Assembly: GCF_051020985.1 (NCBI RefSeq)
Contig: NC_135003.1
Location: forward strand, 8,673,501 to 8,737,500
From: Nomia melanderi
Taxonomy: Eukaryota > Arthropoda > Insecta > Hymenoptera > Halictidae
Length of the DNA: 64,000 bases
Direction of reading: 5' to 3'
The notes beneath the pieces are model-generated. The model saw only the letters and a list, made by a program, of their open reading frames with translations. It did no database searches and was not told where the DNA came from. Positions 23,356 to 37,700 of this stretch are shown here, piece by piece. Within the stretch, counting starts at the first letter, position 1; each line of letters opens with the position of its first letter. A program made the position numbers and the translations under genes.

Positions 23356-26300
23356 AGGGCGGACCCTTTCGGGCCGCTGAATAATAAATGCTGTCGCGAT
23401 CGTAGTGCTTCGAAACGTATTTGTCCCGGCGTTGCTCGAGCTCCTTTGACGTGGCTACTCGATAACGTCGATACTCATATCCCAACGTGACTACGTACGC
23501 CGACTAAACCCGAGCGAAACAAACATGGAACACTGTGACAGGATACGCAGGCTTTTTTGTCCCTCCCGTTCGCCTCGGCTCTCTCGCACTCTGTCGTGCA
23601 CCGATGGAAATGAGCTCTTGGTCGCGTGACCGCAGCAGACGCTAATCTAATTGGAAAAGCGGCAAAGTAGAACCTCGCGTATCCGAAGACCTGTTATCCG
23701 AGCGATCGGGTGTACAAACGTCCTATTAGACGGGCTCGTGTGACCCTCGCGATGATTAGATTGGTTTTTCGTCTGTTTTCTTTTCGCGTCGGGACAAATG
23801 CAGCCGTTACGGTACGCGTTTTGCGTTCTGTCGCAATTTTTTAATATTTCCTGTTGACGGTAGATAAATGAATAATACTAAAATATTATACAAAATTAAG
23901 AATGCTTATTTTATTAAAGTTTAATTCGATAAACTGAAACTCTTTAATACGAGCTTCTTCTTCGTTTCCCTTGAAATATGTAAAAGAACTTCTCGGTCAA
24001 TCCAAAAGTGTTACTTCAATTCTACCAAAAATCTGAACACGCGATGAATCTGCATTCATAAAAAATCTATTAACGTCTCGATGTCTGTACATTGAAACAA
24101 ACTCAACAACGCAATGCCAAGTTAATCAACTTTAAGAGCGCGGTGTAAATGAATAAAAAGCAGACGGTAGCGAGCACCTCGCTCACGCATGCGCGGCAGA
24201 AGTATCATCTCCGCTCGGTCCAACTATAGCGTTCCATGCAACTCGTTCCCCGACAGAGCCCGGGAGAGAATCATTCGCAACGAAGCACGGATCCCAATTT
24301 ACCGTACGCAGACTTCTTTAATAAATGTTCCATGTGTCGAGCACTCGAGAAGTCTGTCTCTCCCCTGTTCACAATATTCCCTGGATTTCTTTTCACCTAC
24401 GCTGAGCCACGTCGCAAATTGCCAGGCACTTGACGCGAAACCGAAACAGCCTCCCAAGAGGCAATTAGCCGGTCCCGCTGCGATTCGAGTCCCTAATATC
24501 GATCTCCATACGTTTTACACTATCGCCAGGTGGAATGAGTGCCGTTAGACGGCGGGGCCGCGGTTTTCTGAAACGTTTCCGATCGCGTCGTCAGATATCC
24601 TATTGCATACACTCGTTGTTATTGCTCAACGTTCGGCACGGAACTGCTTATGCAATTACCGCGGGCTCCGCGCGAGTGCCACGAGAGATACAGCGTCAAT
24701 TAGTCCGTCCCGCGGAACGTTTCAATTAGCGGCGACGGAGAAAACCATCGCAATACCCCCGCGCAAGAATTCGTTAGAAAGTATCGACATTGTTGCCGTC
24801 GCGGTCCATTATATACGGTCGATACGGAAAGTTAGTTAACCGCTCCTTCGAACGTGCATAGGTATATTGCTTTTGTCTCTTAACGTCGAGAACTTTGAAT
24901 TCTCGTGTTTCCCTTCGCGCAACGGATTTTGTAACGAAGTCTTCGAGTGGTAATATGGAAAACGTGATTATTTCGAATACCCTTTAGTAGATTAGAAATA
25001 TTCGATTGAACACTCGATGGTATAGTTCAATTGGATTGTGTCGTCTTTTTTTTGCAATTTATAATTTAAAGCGATTTGTGAACATGTTGCTGATTGAATT
25101 TTTTTAAGTGTCATTTGAGAGGTGAGTTTTCAAACGCGGACCAGACCGAATCCATTTTGGATGTTTCAACATGTAGAAATGATAGATCCATAACAAGCCG
25201 TTCAGTTTGGGCGTGTATATCAACGGTCGGAACACAAGCACAAAGCTTAACGCCGTCAAAGGTAGAGTAATAATGTCGTGTTTGTTATCAGCCGTTATTA
25301 GCTAGACGTCCGGAATTTCGACTAAATTGCCGACAGAAATTCCGGGCCACTCGAATGCGCGTTAATATCGAAATCCGCCGTTTCCGTCGATAATAAAATC
25401 AAGCTTCAGTGCACGCCAAGTCCGATTGAACGTTATCTTTCCTTTACAGACAGCGATCAAGTTGTTGCGGATATGCGAATCAACATAAACCTTTTCTAGA
25501 TGATATTAACGAATATTACAAATATCGTTTAAGGCCGAAAGACGGTCGCGTATTTCAACGAGCTATCTAAGAATTCTGTTTATGTTCTTTTAAAAGTACT
25601 GAAATGGTACAGCCTCCTCTTTTAAGAATGATTAAAGAAATTGATTCAGTAACGGCTGAACTGAAATACGAGTCAATTGAAGTTTTAATAAACGCACGCA
25701 TAAAGAAGTTTGAAAAAGTCAGTTTAAGTGCTCGGTAGTTCTAGTGTGAGTATCACTTTGTCGCGCGGTTTAGAGCGAAATAAATCATGTTAGAGCGAAG
25801 AGAGGGAATCTGGCCCGCGTGAAATCTTAATTTACTTGTTTCCTGTGTGCTTTCGTGTGCGATCAACAAAAATCGCTGCAACGATCCTGGGCACAGGTGC
25901 AGCATGGAGAGAAGCGCGCACGAATTCCGCGGCAATTAATTCCGCGCGGTGCCCCTCCGCGATCGCTAATTTCGATAATAAAGACGCGGCGTGTATTTTA
26001 TCGCGGAGTACTAGGATAATTTGTACGTTGGATTAAAATATAATTTCACGTTCGAATAATGGGGGACGCCATCGGCTCGGCCAGGGGGACGCTAATACCA
26101 TATATTAATTCGAATTACAATTATACTACTAACGATTGACTGTTATTACAGGATTCTCGTAAATTACACGTGGCAGGCGGACGTTATTTGCTAAGCACTG
26201 AAATATTACCTTCATTAAGACAGTCGTTTCCGAGGATTACCAGTTCAAGGAACGTAAAATTAATTACGATACGTTCTACGTGGATTCCCGTTGTCTTCCA

Positions 26301-29188
26301 CGGGCGTCAACGGAATTTACGAGCGCCTCAGACGTCAAGTTGTCGGTCATAACCGAAAACACTAAATGGGGAACGAGTGTACGCTAGGGATGTGTAAAAA
26401 AAAAGGTGTTCGAGAACTTCAAGAGTAGTTCTTTGATGAAATAATTAAAAGGTAACATATAGACCGTGTCAGATTTCGCTTTTAAATTTGTGGATATTAA
26501 AAATGTTATAATGGATATTAAAAATATTAACGGAAATAATAATGCAAAGAGCATTATAATATACTTTGATATGGATTGTTAACTAATAAAATTCCGCCAA
26601 AATTGTTTTCTTAAAATTGTTACACGTACAACATACCTTTCTTCAGATTTGTAATTTAAATTTTGAGAAAGTAGATCAGATTGAAAGTTAATTTCGAAAT
26701 ATCTTATAGAAAGGAGTTTCAATTTATTTAATAAGATGGTATGTTTCCGAGGTTTAGAACTTTCTAAAATAACACAATGTTCAAAGGAACTCGTTCTAGT
26801 GAAATTGAATCGATTCAAAAGATACGGTTGCGACACGCGCCAACATTCTGCAGAACGCGACCTAATATTCATTGATCCAAACAAAACACGCTTTATTAAC
26901 GGCGGTGAATCACGCAAAACATATTCTATAAATGTCTCGCATTCTAAGGTACACGGACTTGCATAATTGGGAATATGAAATTACGAATAAATCAAGAGAT
27001 ATTGAAAGCTAGACCGTTAGTGTTAAACAATAAATTGCGTTCGAAATTCATAACCACATATTGGTTAGAGTGTCTTAAAAAGTGATCATTGAAATGCTCT
27101 GAAAATGATTTTAATTTACAAGAAGATTGCAAAAAGCTTCAAGAGATCTCACATATTTTTCACGTGGTAAATAGCATATTCAATTTATAACACGCAAAAT
27201 ACCAATAAAAAACTGAGAGACTGAAGCCTTAAAAAAATGAAAGAATCGAAAAACGTAATAATTTATTAATGAAATAATTAACATTCCCAAAATTTTTTTT
27301 TTACACAAAAATCTACAATACAATTGTTAATTTGACCCCCAAGAATCTCATCAACATAGATCGCGACGAATCTCGAAATACCTAGCAAACGTTCGACAAA
27401 GGGGCCCGACGAACGTCGAACGCCAAAAAAGGGAGAGGAGTCAGCCACGGAGAGAGAACCGTACACGTAGGGTGAAAATTTCACCCCGATGGTGGCCTGA
27501 ATTAAGCGTCTAATTGTTAAGGCGACACGTGCGAGCACGGAATGGGCTAGAAGGGTCGGAGGGGAGTGTATACCAAGCGAGAAGAGAAGTATGAAAGGTC
27601 GACGAGGCGGCGGAGGGGAAAAGACCGGATAGGTGGTTCCACGAGGGTCGAACGCGAGGGGAAGGAGGAATGTCGAATATAGGTAGGTCGGAGGTGAGAA
27701 GGTGGCAGAGGTGGAGGTAGCAATTAACTTCTCCTCGCGAGATTAGAGCGAGATATTACGAGATATCGAGCGACTTAACGGCAACACGCGAGAGACTTCA
27801 AAGGCAGTAATAAACTGCCTCTAATGAACCCCTTATCGCTGCTGCCACCACCCTCCGCCTTCTTCAGCGACCTACCCTCACCACTGCCGCCGCCACCACC
27901 ACCTAGCCGAAGACCTAGCCGGTCGACCCGTGTGTACGTGTCCGCGTGTTCCGTACCGATGCGGGCTGAATCGAGCCCTGAAATTCACCTTTCCTCCCTC
28001 GCGTGCACCCGCAACAACTGTCTCACTCGTTGTCACAATCATCCTCGTTCTTCTCGTGTCTTAAAAAGTTTCTCTGCCCCCCCCCCCCCCCCCCAGCTAA
28101 ACGACGTCGCCTATTATTCTTCCCGGCCCCTTCGATCTCCACTACTCTTCGATTCGCGTGGCCGCGTGTCGCGAGGATCGCGATAAAGCGCCATTACCGC
28201 GTCGATCGCGATTCGCGTCATACGGGAAACTCGTCCTCTTTCATCGTCGCGTGCTCGCTCTCATTATACCTTCTACTGTAAATATTTCCCTTGATCGGTA
28301 GATGAACGGCGACGATCGTTCGTCGCCCGACGAGTCGTCTCTTCGCGGTCGCTTCAACTGCGATAGGATGGTGCTATATAGTGTATGCTGCACGGGAAAC
28401 ACATATGATGATTTTGTATGAATTACAGTTATGAATTACAGTAACTCTTTGTCCAAGGTTGGACGACAAGAAGACTGTGGTTGTTCCAATTACTCTGTTG
28501 TGAAGTATGTCGAAAAGTCGACCTAGTTCTCGTCTTTACAGGATCAATATTAAAGATTCTTAACACTTAAATACGTAGTGTTACTCTAGAGTATGCTGGT
28601 GAGAGTGGTTATTGTATCAGCTGTGCATTAAACTTGTTATCGCTAGGTCAGGTTTTTAAATTTTTAATAGGCTATGCCTTGAACAATCGAATGTCATCGC
28701 TATGAAATGATTATAGCGAAGTACACGGCCGAAATGATAGTAAAACAATTTTTTCCCCGTATTTCATACATTGTGAATGTTATTTATAAATGAAGTCCTC
28801 TATTCGTAAAATCCATAATTCCATGTGGAAAGACAGTACTAATTAATTACATGAACCATTATACCCAATATGCCATCTATTTGTTCCATATTTCCAATCC
28901 CGATTTCTCACAACCATCGAAATTCCACCGAACACCGATCTCAAGCGCATCAATAACGCTAGCGTCCATTCTTTTTTCCTTCCACGGCGAGACGAGGTGA
29001 CGAAGCACGGTCTCCGCCGCACCGTTCGCCTACTCTTAATGGAATTACACCCGGGCAAACCGGTCCATCCTCGTAAGGGTGGCAAAGTTCCCCGGCCGGG
29101 CCGGGCGTTATCCGCGCTTCGCGGCGTTGCGTCTGTTCCCAGTCGGCCGGAATCGCGTGGCACGGCGCGACGCGGCGCGGCGCGACCA
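23356..29188. other. Non-coding stretch
   Basis: CpG-rich at 23.4-23.8, 24.2-24.8, 27.4-28.3 and 29.0-29.2 kb, AT-rich between. A short direct repeat GGATATTAAAAAT occurs twice at 26.49-26.53 kb. The proline-rich frames at 27.8-28.2 kb come from CCACC and C18 runs. Confidence 0.5.
28077..28094. repeat. Homopolymer C18
   Basis: Eighteen consecutive C, directly followed by AGC. It mimics a pyrimidine tract plus AG acceptor on the plus strand, but no coding exon follows. Confidence 0.95.
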
Positions 29189-29213
29189 GACGACGACGAC
29201 GACGACGACGAAG
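29189..29213. repeat. (ACG)n microsatellite
   Basis: About eight GAC/ACG units within a very CpG-rich stretch (29050-29240). It drives open frames on both strands that are not taken as genes. Confidence 0.85.
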
Positions 29214-29510
29214 CGGAGCGCCCTGTCGCCGGGCTCCGTCAAGCCCAATCATGTTGATTCAACAAAGTACCCACCTACCAAATTGCTGGAATTTGGTATT
29301 CGGCCAGAAAGACGGAGCGAGGAGAGGCAGAGAAAACTGTGGTACACGAAGGGAAGCAGGGCGGAAGGGAGTGACGGTGGGTCTGGAGACAGAGGCAGAG
29401 AGAAAGCGAAAGAATGAACGGGGGAGCGAGAAACAGACGGATCGAGACACGTCGTGATAGAGAAAGAGAGAAAGCTAGGGAGAGTCGGATAGATATGAAC
29501 GGAAAGGGAG

Positions 29511-29541
<31 letters not shown>

Positions 29542-29872
29542 GACAGAGAGATGCTCTGAAGCGGTCTGATTGCACATCTAGGCCAAACCAGCACCACGAC
29601 GACGTCGCTCCAGCGGAAAGCCGAGCGATGATTGGCCGCTCTCTTCACTCCGCAACCCCAGCCCCCTTCGCCCTCCGTACACCTTCAATCCCTTCAGCCC
29701 TCGTCCGTGTACCCGAAACCCGATGGCGTTGGAGGCTGGGGGTGATTGGACGCATCTCGGTGATTGTGGCACCCGCCACCCTCTCTCCGTCCCACCGAAC
29801 TCTCTCTCTCCCCCGAAACTACCAGCCACCATCGTTCCCCACTGCTCCGCCAAACCGTTCCCTCCCCATACT

Positions 29873-30034
<162 letters not shown>

Positions 30035-30049
30035 ACACACACGTATATA

Positions 30050-30099
30050 TTGGGTGTATATATATGTATATATATATATATGTATATATATATACCCAA
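30050..30099. repeat. (TA)n/(TATG) microsatellite forming an inverted repeat
   Basis: TTGGGT at the left end and ACCCAA at the right end bracket a run of TA units with TG interruptions, so the whole 50 bp can fold into a long AT hairpin with a GC clamp. Confidence 0.85.
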
Positions 30100-30700
30100 A
30101 CTACCCCGTCTTTCCTCTTGCACCCCCGCAGCCCTCCTCCGCCTCCTGCACGGCTGTAAATCGAGTTTACCCTCTTGCCGTGGCTCAGCCCTTCAATCAA
30201 ACTGATTGAAACATTCCTTGAATCCAAAAGAAACGAACCACTACCTCCTACCCGCCCCCGCTCGTGTGCATCCCCTTCTCTTTCTCTATCTTTCGCCCTC
30301 CGCCGGTCTCTTTTCTTCCCGACACCCCCGCGCGCGCTGCGCGTGCACGTCGCCGGTGTTTCGCTCGATCTCCGTCCCTCTTCACTCCCGTTACGCTATC
30401 GGCCGTGTCTCCGGATCAGCCTTCTCTTTCGCCTTTACTCTCTTCCCCCATTCACTCGGTCGATCGTCGACTCTCCGTCTAACCGTACGCGCGCGTGTCT
30501 TCCTCCCTTCCCCCTAGCGGCGCAACCGCGGATCCTCTTTCCCTTTCTTTCTACGGGATTGTAGGCTGCATGTTTCTTTCTCCTGCTCTTTCTCTTCCTC
30601 CCTCCCCCGCAATCCCCACCGCAAGGCTTGATGCTGATGCTTCTGTGACTCCGCTCTCCGGGTGCTACTTCTCCCGATTCGGATAGCGGCTTGTTTTGCC

Positions 30701-33700
30701 GATCGAAAATTTTCGGAGGAAAATTTCCGCGAGTCTCCTCACGGCACGCGTACACGGTTTCCGACAGGGACGAGCACAAAGAAGACTATTTTTCGCGATG
30801 TCGCGTCAAAGGGTTCCCAACCCTCCTCGCCACCACCGACCGCCTCGGCCTCCTGGCGTTTAAGATGTGCCGCGCGCAGGATAAACATTCGGGGTGGCGC
30901 GTTAGTGTTTCTTTTGTCCCGCGAGATGGAATTGTTTCAAAAAACGAAGGGTGGAGATGCTTTATAATGGAGTCCCGGTTATGTAACGAGAATTTTGTTT
31001 GGATGAAACGTAATGCGTTCGTTCGTTTGCTTTCTGTTTTTCGTTTTTCCGAGGAGACGATTTTTGAATTTATCTCTGCTTCGGAGATACTGATTCTTGT
31101 ACGCGCTTCGATGGCGAAGATGAAAGTTCGAACTTCGCGATTCAGTATGTATTCGGAGATGCCTTCTGCATACACGCGAGAAGCTTTTTCCAAACAAAAT
31201 TGAATAGTAGCAATTTTCTATAAATTGTAAAAGCTTCGTCTTTCTCAATTTGCTCGAGTAAGTCAGGTATGTGTCCACTGTGAGACTACGTTTTCTCTAA
31301 ATGTCCCACATTGAAAATGCAGTAAAGTAGTATTTAATTTTAACTCGCGAGAAACGGGTGACATTAATATTTACTGAATTTACTTTGAAATCTTCTCGTA
31401 TTTTATTTGATACTAAAAGGCAAAGGATTAAGTTTCCAGCAAGATCTAAATAAAATAAAAATCTCATTACATCCAGTATGTATGTCGTGAATATATAAAA
31501 TCCACATTTCACTCAAATCTGCTTATTGCTGAATATTACGATAAAAATCTGCATTCAATTTTTAAAGAAGCTTAAACTTTTCCGGGAGACTGCAGAAACA
31601 TGGAACTTAAAATATTCTCGATCAAAATGCTGAAAGAATGTTTAAAAAATCTAAGATTCCGGTTCGCTGGCGGATTGAACGCGCTTTTAATTTATTTAAA
31701 AAACACGTATGTCCTCCGGTGGCGTTTTTTTTGCATCCCTCATACCCTATCGAGAACACGAAGAGCAGGAACGAGGACTCAGTCGCAATTAACGGGACGT
31801 TTTTCTCGCGTTGCGATCCCTGGGATCGATTTCCACCGCGACGTGCGACTTCTGGAAATACGAAGGAGCCAGTGGACATCTGGATGGACGATTCTGTCTC
31901 CAATTCCGGCATGCGGGACGGAGACGCCTCGTAATCAAATATTGATACTACGCTAGACTAAATCGTTCGACTGTGCTAACAGATTAGGGCGTACGTGTGC
32001 TGCGGACTGGTCCGTTGAAATCGTACCGACGAGAAAGACGACGACAACAAAGAATACGAATGTCTGGGGGAATCTTATAACGATCCTGGTCCACTGGAAA
32101 TCGATATTATTCACTATTCGAATATTTCATTCGCGTCCAAGAATTTTATAACATTAAAACTATTGAAATCTTTATATTATGGTAAATGGATACGAATTTC
32201 GAAGTGTTTCAAAGTTTATTGTAAATCTACGAAAATCAACGATTCAAGGATTTCGTATAATTTCAATGTTATAAAATAATAATTGGTTTGATATGTTTAC
32301 AAACGTCGGATACTTAACGTTTCTAAGTTCGGCGTAATATAATTGACCCCTAGCATTTGATACTGGGAAATTGATTTTTCAGACGCATATGTGTACGTAA
32401 TTATATTACGCATTTACATTATTACGTTTGGATTACGTTGAATTTAATAAGCAGAACGTTCTGTTGTATGTGCGAATGCACTGGCGCATGCTACTCGAAT
32501 AATTCTTACCACTCGTAACTCAGCGCCATATGGCTCGACTGGCAAGGATCATTAAAGCAATGTGTACATTTACTTATTAGTCCCTTAGTTCTGAAGCATT
32601 GTTGATACAGCGCAGATTGCTCTTGCAATATTAATACATTGAATATTGATTACCGTTAATTATCTTTTCAAATATAAATTATTTAAATTTTATAACTACC
32701 TTCCTCCCACGAAAAATAATAAAAATTTTTCAATATTTCCCTCCATATTAAATCCTACCCCTGTTACACTTTATTGACTAACTTAATTGCACAAAAGGAA
32801 TATATTAAAGCCAACTATTTCCCGAGAAATTTGTCCTTGAAACGAGACGATCTTTCTCTCTCGTTCGCAAGGCTGCTTCCACAAAAATCGGTTATTTCGA
32901 TATCGAGAAAAAGAAACGTGACCAGTTGGCACCATTTTCTTTCGATCCCCTTTAATTATTAATCGCCTGGCGCAAAAGTGAGACGAGGAATGTAAAAAAA
33001 TCAAGTCGTACCGGTGCATCGCAATTAACCGTAAATTAATCGGATTATACGGGAATCATTAATCGAAAATAAACGGTCGAAAGTCCCGGGTCGGGTCTCT
33101 CGTCGTCTGCTTCGCCCCGGAACCTGGGGCTCGTATATTTCCCGGATTTAATCAGAGATGAAAAGGAGCCGTCGGTCTCGCGGAGAGTTAACAGGTCAAT
33201 GAAGAAAAAAATATGGACAGACCCATTAGATTCCGTACACACAGCACCGGCCAGATTGTGCCGATCTATTTTCAGAGACGCTAACTAAGTTCTGCGTCTG
33301 TTTCTCATTAAATTGCGCTTTGACCTCGAATCTTCTAAATTTGGAACGTGGCCCCCGCCGATTAGGTGTATCCACCGCGACGCGGCGGATTTCAAAAGTT
33401 TTTCTGTCACCGGGGGAAGAGGAACGACGCTCCACCTGGGATAATGAGCTATTGGACGGTTCAATATGGCGTCCCCGGATCCTCGGACAAATTGAAATTC
33501 GACCGTTTATTCCGGGCAAGGAAGAGAAGTAGATTTATTGAATCTCTATAAAGTTCTGAATGCTTTGAATAAAAAAAGGACTTCTCGTAGAAGTTGATAC
33601 TTCACTGTCGTGTAACTTTAGAAATGTCGACTGTACAGCAATAAAATGATAGGTTGTTAAAAATCGATGTTCTTTTGTTCGGATCCTCTTCTTCTTTTAA

Positions 33701-34559
33701 TTAAGTTTCGGTCGGAATTAATGATCTTTCGAAAGTTACATGTGTCCCAAGATAGCGAATCGATGTCAAATTTTAGTACAAACTCCCCAAGGCTATGCTT
33801 GTATTACAAGCAACAAGCAGTTAAACCGATTGATTTGTGTTCCGTTCCTTTTCTTGTGGAAATTAGAAGAATGTAAATCTTCGGATTTTGGAAGCTTTTT
33901 ATTGTAACGCGTACCGGAATAAATGAATACATTTAATAATTTCTGGGGACAGCATGTTTACGACTTCAGTAACCGTAAAACAAGAGAGATCTGAAATGGG
34001 TCGTGCGGACCGGTCTGATGGTTGCCAGTGTCAAAGAAGTTATTACAAACAATATTTCATCAGCGGCGCTTAATCAACGGTTAAGTGACAGCTTCCTAAA
34101 TTGCGTCTACTTTGTGTCCGCGGAATGTTGATTACTCGATACTCGGGTGCCAGCGTGTCTCGACTTAATAATCAGTAACGCACCGGAAGTGTCTAATTGA
34201 ATCATTTATCACTAATAAGTACTCGTTAATTCTGAATAAATTTTGACTGCGCTCGCGCGCATCACCTTCCACCTCGACTTTGACTTCACAGTCCGTTTAC
34301 TTATTAATTATCCTAAAGATCGCGAAAAATGTCCAACGATTTACAAAATTTGAAAAAAAAGGAAAATATTTTTTGAATTTTACAATGGTTTACCTGGCGA
34401 AATATTTGTCAAGTAGTTTAAAAAGTTGAAATCAAGATTCAGCTGTTTGTATTGCTCGAGAAACATTTCGCGTCGCGCGACAATCTGTTTGTTACCGATT
34501 TCAAAGACACGTCCAGAAATGGGAACCGTATTTTCTACTGAATGTTAACACGTTCCTAC
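30701..34559. other. Non-coding DNA directly downstream of the LIM1 exon (intron)
   Basis: Starts just after the exon's donor in transcript sense. 30.7-31.2 kb is open on both strands but has no recognisable product. From 31.2 kb onward the sequence is AT-rich. The expected second LIM domain was not found here. Confidence 0.55.
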
Positions 34560-34768
34560 CTTCTGTAGTCGCTTTTGCAGAGAATCATGCCGCTCCTGGT
34601 GTAGCACGAGTGGCCGATTTCCGCTAGTGCTGCGCCGCAATACGAGCATTTCAGGCAACCGTTGTGCCAATACCGATCCATCGCGAACAGCAGCCATCTT
34701 TCGACTATTTGGCCACCACATCCGGCGCACTGTTGGATACCCGTTGGTCCGCTCGGACCACCTTCTTG
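34560..34768 (-). CDS. LMO4: LMO4-like, exon encoding the complete first LIM domain
   Basis: This is a 209-bp internal exon: 69 codons plus two bases, entered in phase 0 and left in phase 2. The acceptor has a good pyrimidine tract ending TTTCTGTTACAG at 34769. The donor is AGAAG|GTAGGA at 34559. The LIM domain spans exon residues 14-67 and has every ligand: C14, C17, 17 residues, H35, C38, C41, C44, 19 residues, C64 and D67. The stretches CAGCGGQI, LLFAMDRYWH, CLKC and SCYTRSGMILCKSDY follow LMO4 rather than LMO1/LMO3/Beadex, and also differ from LIM-homeodomain LIM1 domains such as apterous or islet. LMO4 proteins are nuclear adaptors without a DNA-binding domain. Their two LIM domains bind LDB/Chip and other factors, and compete with LIM-homeodomain proteins. 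The residues before C14 (QEGGPSGPTGIQQ) form the linker shared by both N-termini. The second LIM domain should follow at lower coordinates and was not found. Confidence 0.93.
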
Positions 34769-37700
34769 CTGTAACAGAAAGGAAATACAGTGTAAATTTA
34801 ATATTATTATGGGATATTTCTGATATTATTCATCATTAATAAGCTGATCTACAGATTGTTATATAAATGAAGTTGTCGATTGAATAAACATTTCGATGAG
34901 CAAATGTGTTTACACGACGCAAACTTTGACTGTGATAATAATTCAGTTCGGTTAACACATACTCCAACGGCAGTTCTCAAAGACTATTGTGATTAACAGT
35001 TTCAAGACTCCAGAATACCACCTTCGCGATACTTCGCGTATAGTGTTTGCTTTGCGTAATAGTGGAAGAATAAAATCACCGAGTAATTTCAACTTTCGCT
35101 CTTTGCGAGCCTGTATTCCAAGAGTCCACGAAACAAAGTAGAAACTACGCTGTTCAAATTAACTGCGAACAATGCGCATTTTTCTGGGATAGAAGTAGGA
35201 CATTCAACTTTGAATGAAACTGGAAACAAGATTAACTAGGAAACGAAATAGATGGAATCTAAGGAAACAATACTGTACTTAAATATTTGGAACATATCTT
35301 TCTTCATAAATCATTTAATTTATATTTTCGATGGTTACGTATACTTTGTTTTGTGTTTGACGATTCCTAGATGCTTATCATACAATCTTCATAGTAGATT
35401 CAAATGCAATAATAAGCACAGTGACCTTGAAATAATCTTTCCCTTCGAGTTTCCTTCGAAATGTTCCCAGGGTTATCATAAATGAATGTCACATACAGTG
35501 AGTCAATGTGTATATTGTTCGTTTTCAAAGCTTCACGCTGATTCCGTTCCCTCTAATGCCATTACATTCACGCATACCGCCCCACACAACGATTGTAACA
35601 ACAAGAGGAAGGAAAATGAATTAAATTGACGATGAAACATAAAGGACGGTCTACGTGCTCTTCATTTCAAATAAAACGTATATTCTCTTTTCAGTTAATA
35701 AGACGCATTGAAAACGCGACATTATGATGTACATAAAGTAACATAATTACACGAACGAAAAATTAATTTATTATATACTTGCACAGCATATTTTTCTTAG
35801 TTTCTGCATTCATAAATTACATCAATACCAAATAGAATGTTTCCAATGAAACAAGTTATACCGAATTCCTTCCAGAAAAATGGATTTAATTTTTGTTTAG
35901 ACAAGATTGTACTGGAAAAAATTGTTGCTGAAACAGGATAAGGTGTGACGTGTCGCATTCATGAACATTGCACGTCCCAACGCCGATTATGTAACGAAAT
36001 TATTGGAAATAATAACAGGTTGCGTGGTCTGCGGTGCCCGCGACCGGCGAAGCTTCTATTAACAGGAACCGAGGCATTCCTATAATTAATACGGAATCGA
36101 AAGTCATTAACGGACGATAAATCATCGCACACCGTCAAGTGAGTAATCTCGGCGAACACTTGGTCGCGATTATGTAAACTCCGGTAAGCGTGAGTAATCG
36201 CAGGCGACGTGGCTGATTATTAAAATATACGGTTCTCCGATAAACGTCACCGGCATTGTTGCCACCCGTACGTACCAACGCGTCGATCGTTTCATTAAAT
36301 CGAAAATCGATGAATCCACTGCGCTCGGATCCATAATACTACGGTTAAATCAACTCCTCGTACGGTAACACTTTTTTCCCACAAAACGACATAACGATTG
36401 ATAGACGTTTTGTTATTTTTTTACTTCATTTCGAATACTAAGAACGATTATAAATGACAACTTAAATTCTTTTCAGTCATTTAATGACAATGAATAAAAT
36501 TATTCCAAGGTGTCGCGATGCGCTCCGATTTTGTATGAATTGATACGAAATAATTTTAAAGTTAAATTCCTTCGATGCGATTAACATGCTTGTTATTAGA
36601 ACGTAATCGTCGCATGTTAATAATGATCGATTTAAACGAGTACACCGAAACAAAAATACACGGGGATAACCGTGCTTCGGTAACCACCGGCGAGCGTACA
36701 AATATGTGCGCGAGAAATTCACACTCGATTGAACGAAGCACATATTTACAAGAACACGAATGGTAATTTATCAACATATTTTTAGCGCGACCTTTCCGCG
36801 GACTATTTCCAGACATCTTAAAAATGGAATAGCAAGGATAAATAATCATAATCGCTGAAACTGAAACCGCGGCCGGTCGTTTCTGCGATCGAGATAATCG
36901 CGTTACGTTGCAATGTAGAAAAATAATAAACGTAAGATCGATCGGAGCGAAATGTAACTTTGAGCTTAGTTCGCGTTACAATCGTGCAGGCCTTAACCGC
37001 CCGTTTTTAATCCCGCGTAAGCGAGCTCATTACTCTTTTACCTCATTACATCGAGAGGAGGAATTCATCAGATAACTAGAAGAAACTTCACGTGCACGAT
37101 AACAATATGATTAACGAAGGCGTTATTGCAAAATGCTCCAAGGGTGCCTCGGGCACGGAGGATTTCAGTAGGCAAGGTAAAAAGTGAAACGGTAGACGAA
37201 TCGAGATTAATGACGGCGATAGATACACGTTAATTAAAACTAATTCGTGATAGACCGCGTGCGCGTCGCTCGCGATCTTTATCCAATTTCTATACGTTTC
37301 TAAGTGCCGCAATAAAAACGAAGTGCTTAAAAATAATGCGTGTTCCTTAATTAATCCTCGTTTCGCTGGAATAGACTGGACCCTTTCGAGTTCAGCTTTC
37401 GATGGACGAATTATTGTTGAAAATGTATTGCACTCCACGTTTTCTATCGTTGCAGAACAGCCGGCGGAGATTTCTAAGAATTAGGTGTAACGGGAGGAAA
37501 AATTAATAAATCAGTGGAATGGTGATTAAGGGATCCGCGAGAGCCAGCGATTTCGCGCTCAAAGAAAGTCCGTGTAATGAGATTTGATGAATGTCATTCA
37601 TTATCAAGTCTTATTAGAAAATCGGGCAATTAGCCCGGCGAAATATTACTGAAAATTACAGGTGGCGCAAATGAAACTCGACCGTCATTACCGACGACAA

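Noticed and set aside
28060..28100. C18 followed by AG, resembling a plus-strand splice acceptor
   Set aside because: A homopolymer tract with no recognisable coding exon after it.
27824..28281. Proline-rich plus-strand frames of 120 and 92 codons
   Set aside because: Driven by CCACC runs and a C18 homopolymer; no domain and no consistent splice context.
30691..31203. 170-codon plus-strand frame
   Set aside because: The opposite strand is equally open (135 codons), the start is TTG, and the residues show no recognisable family.
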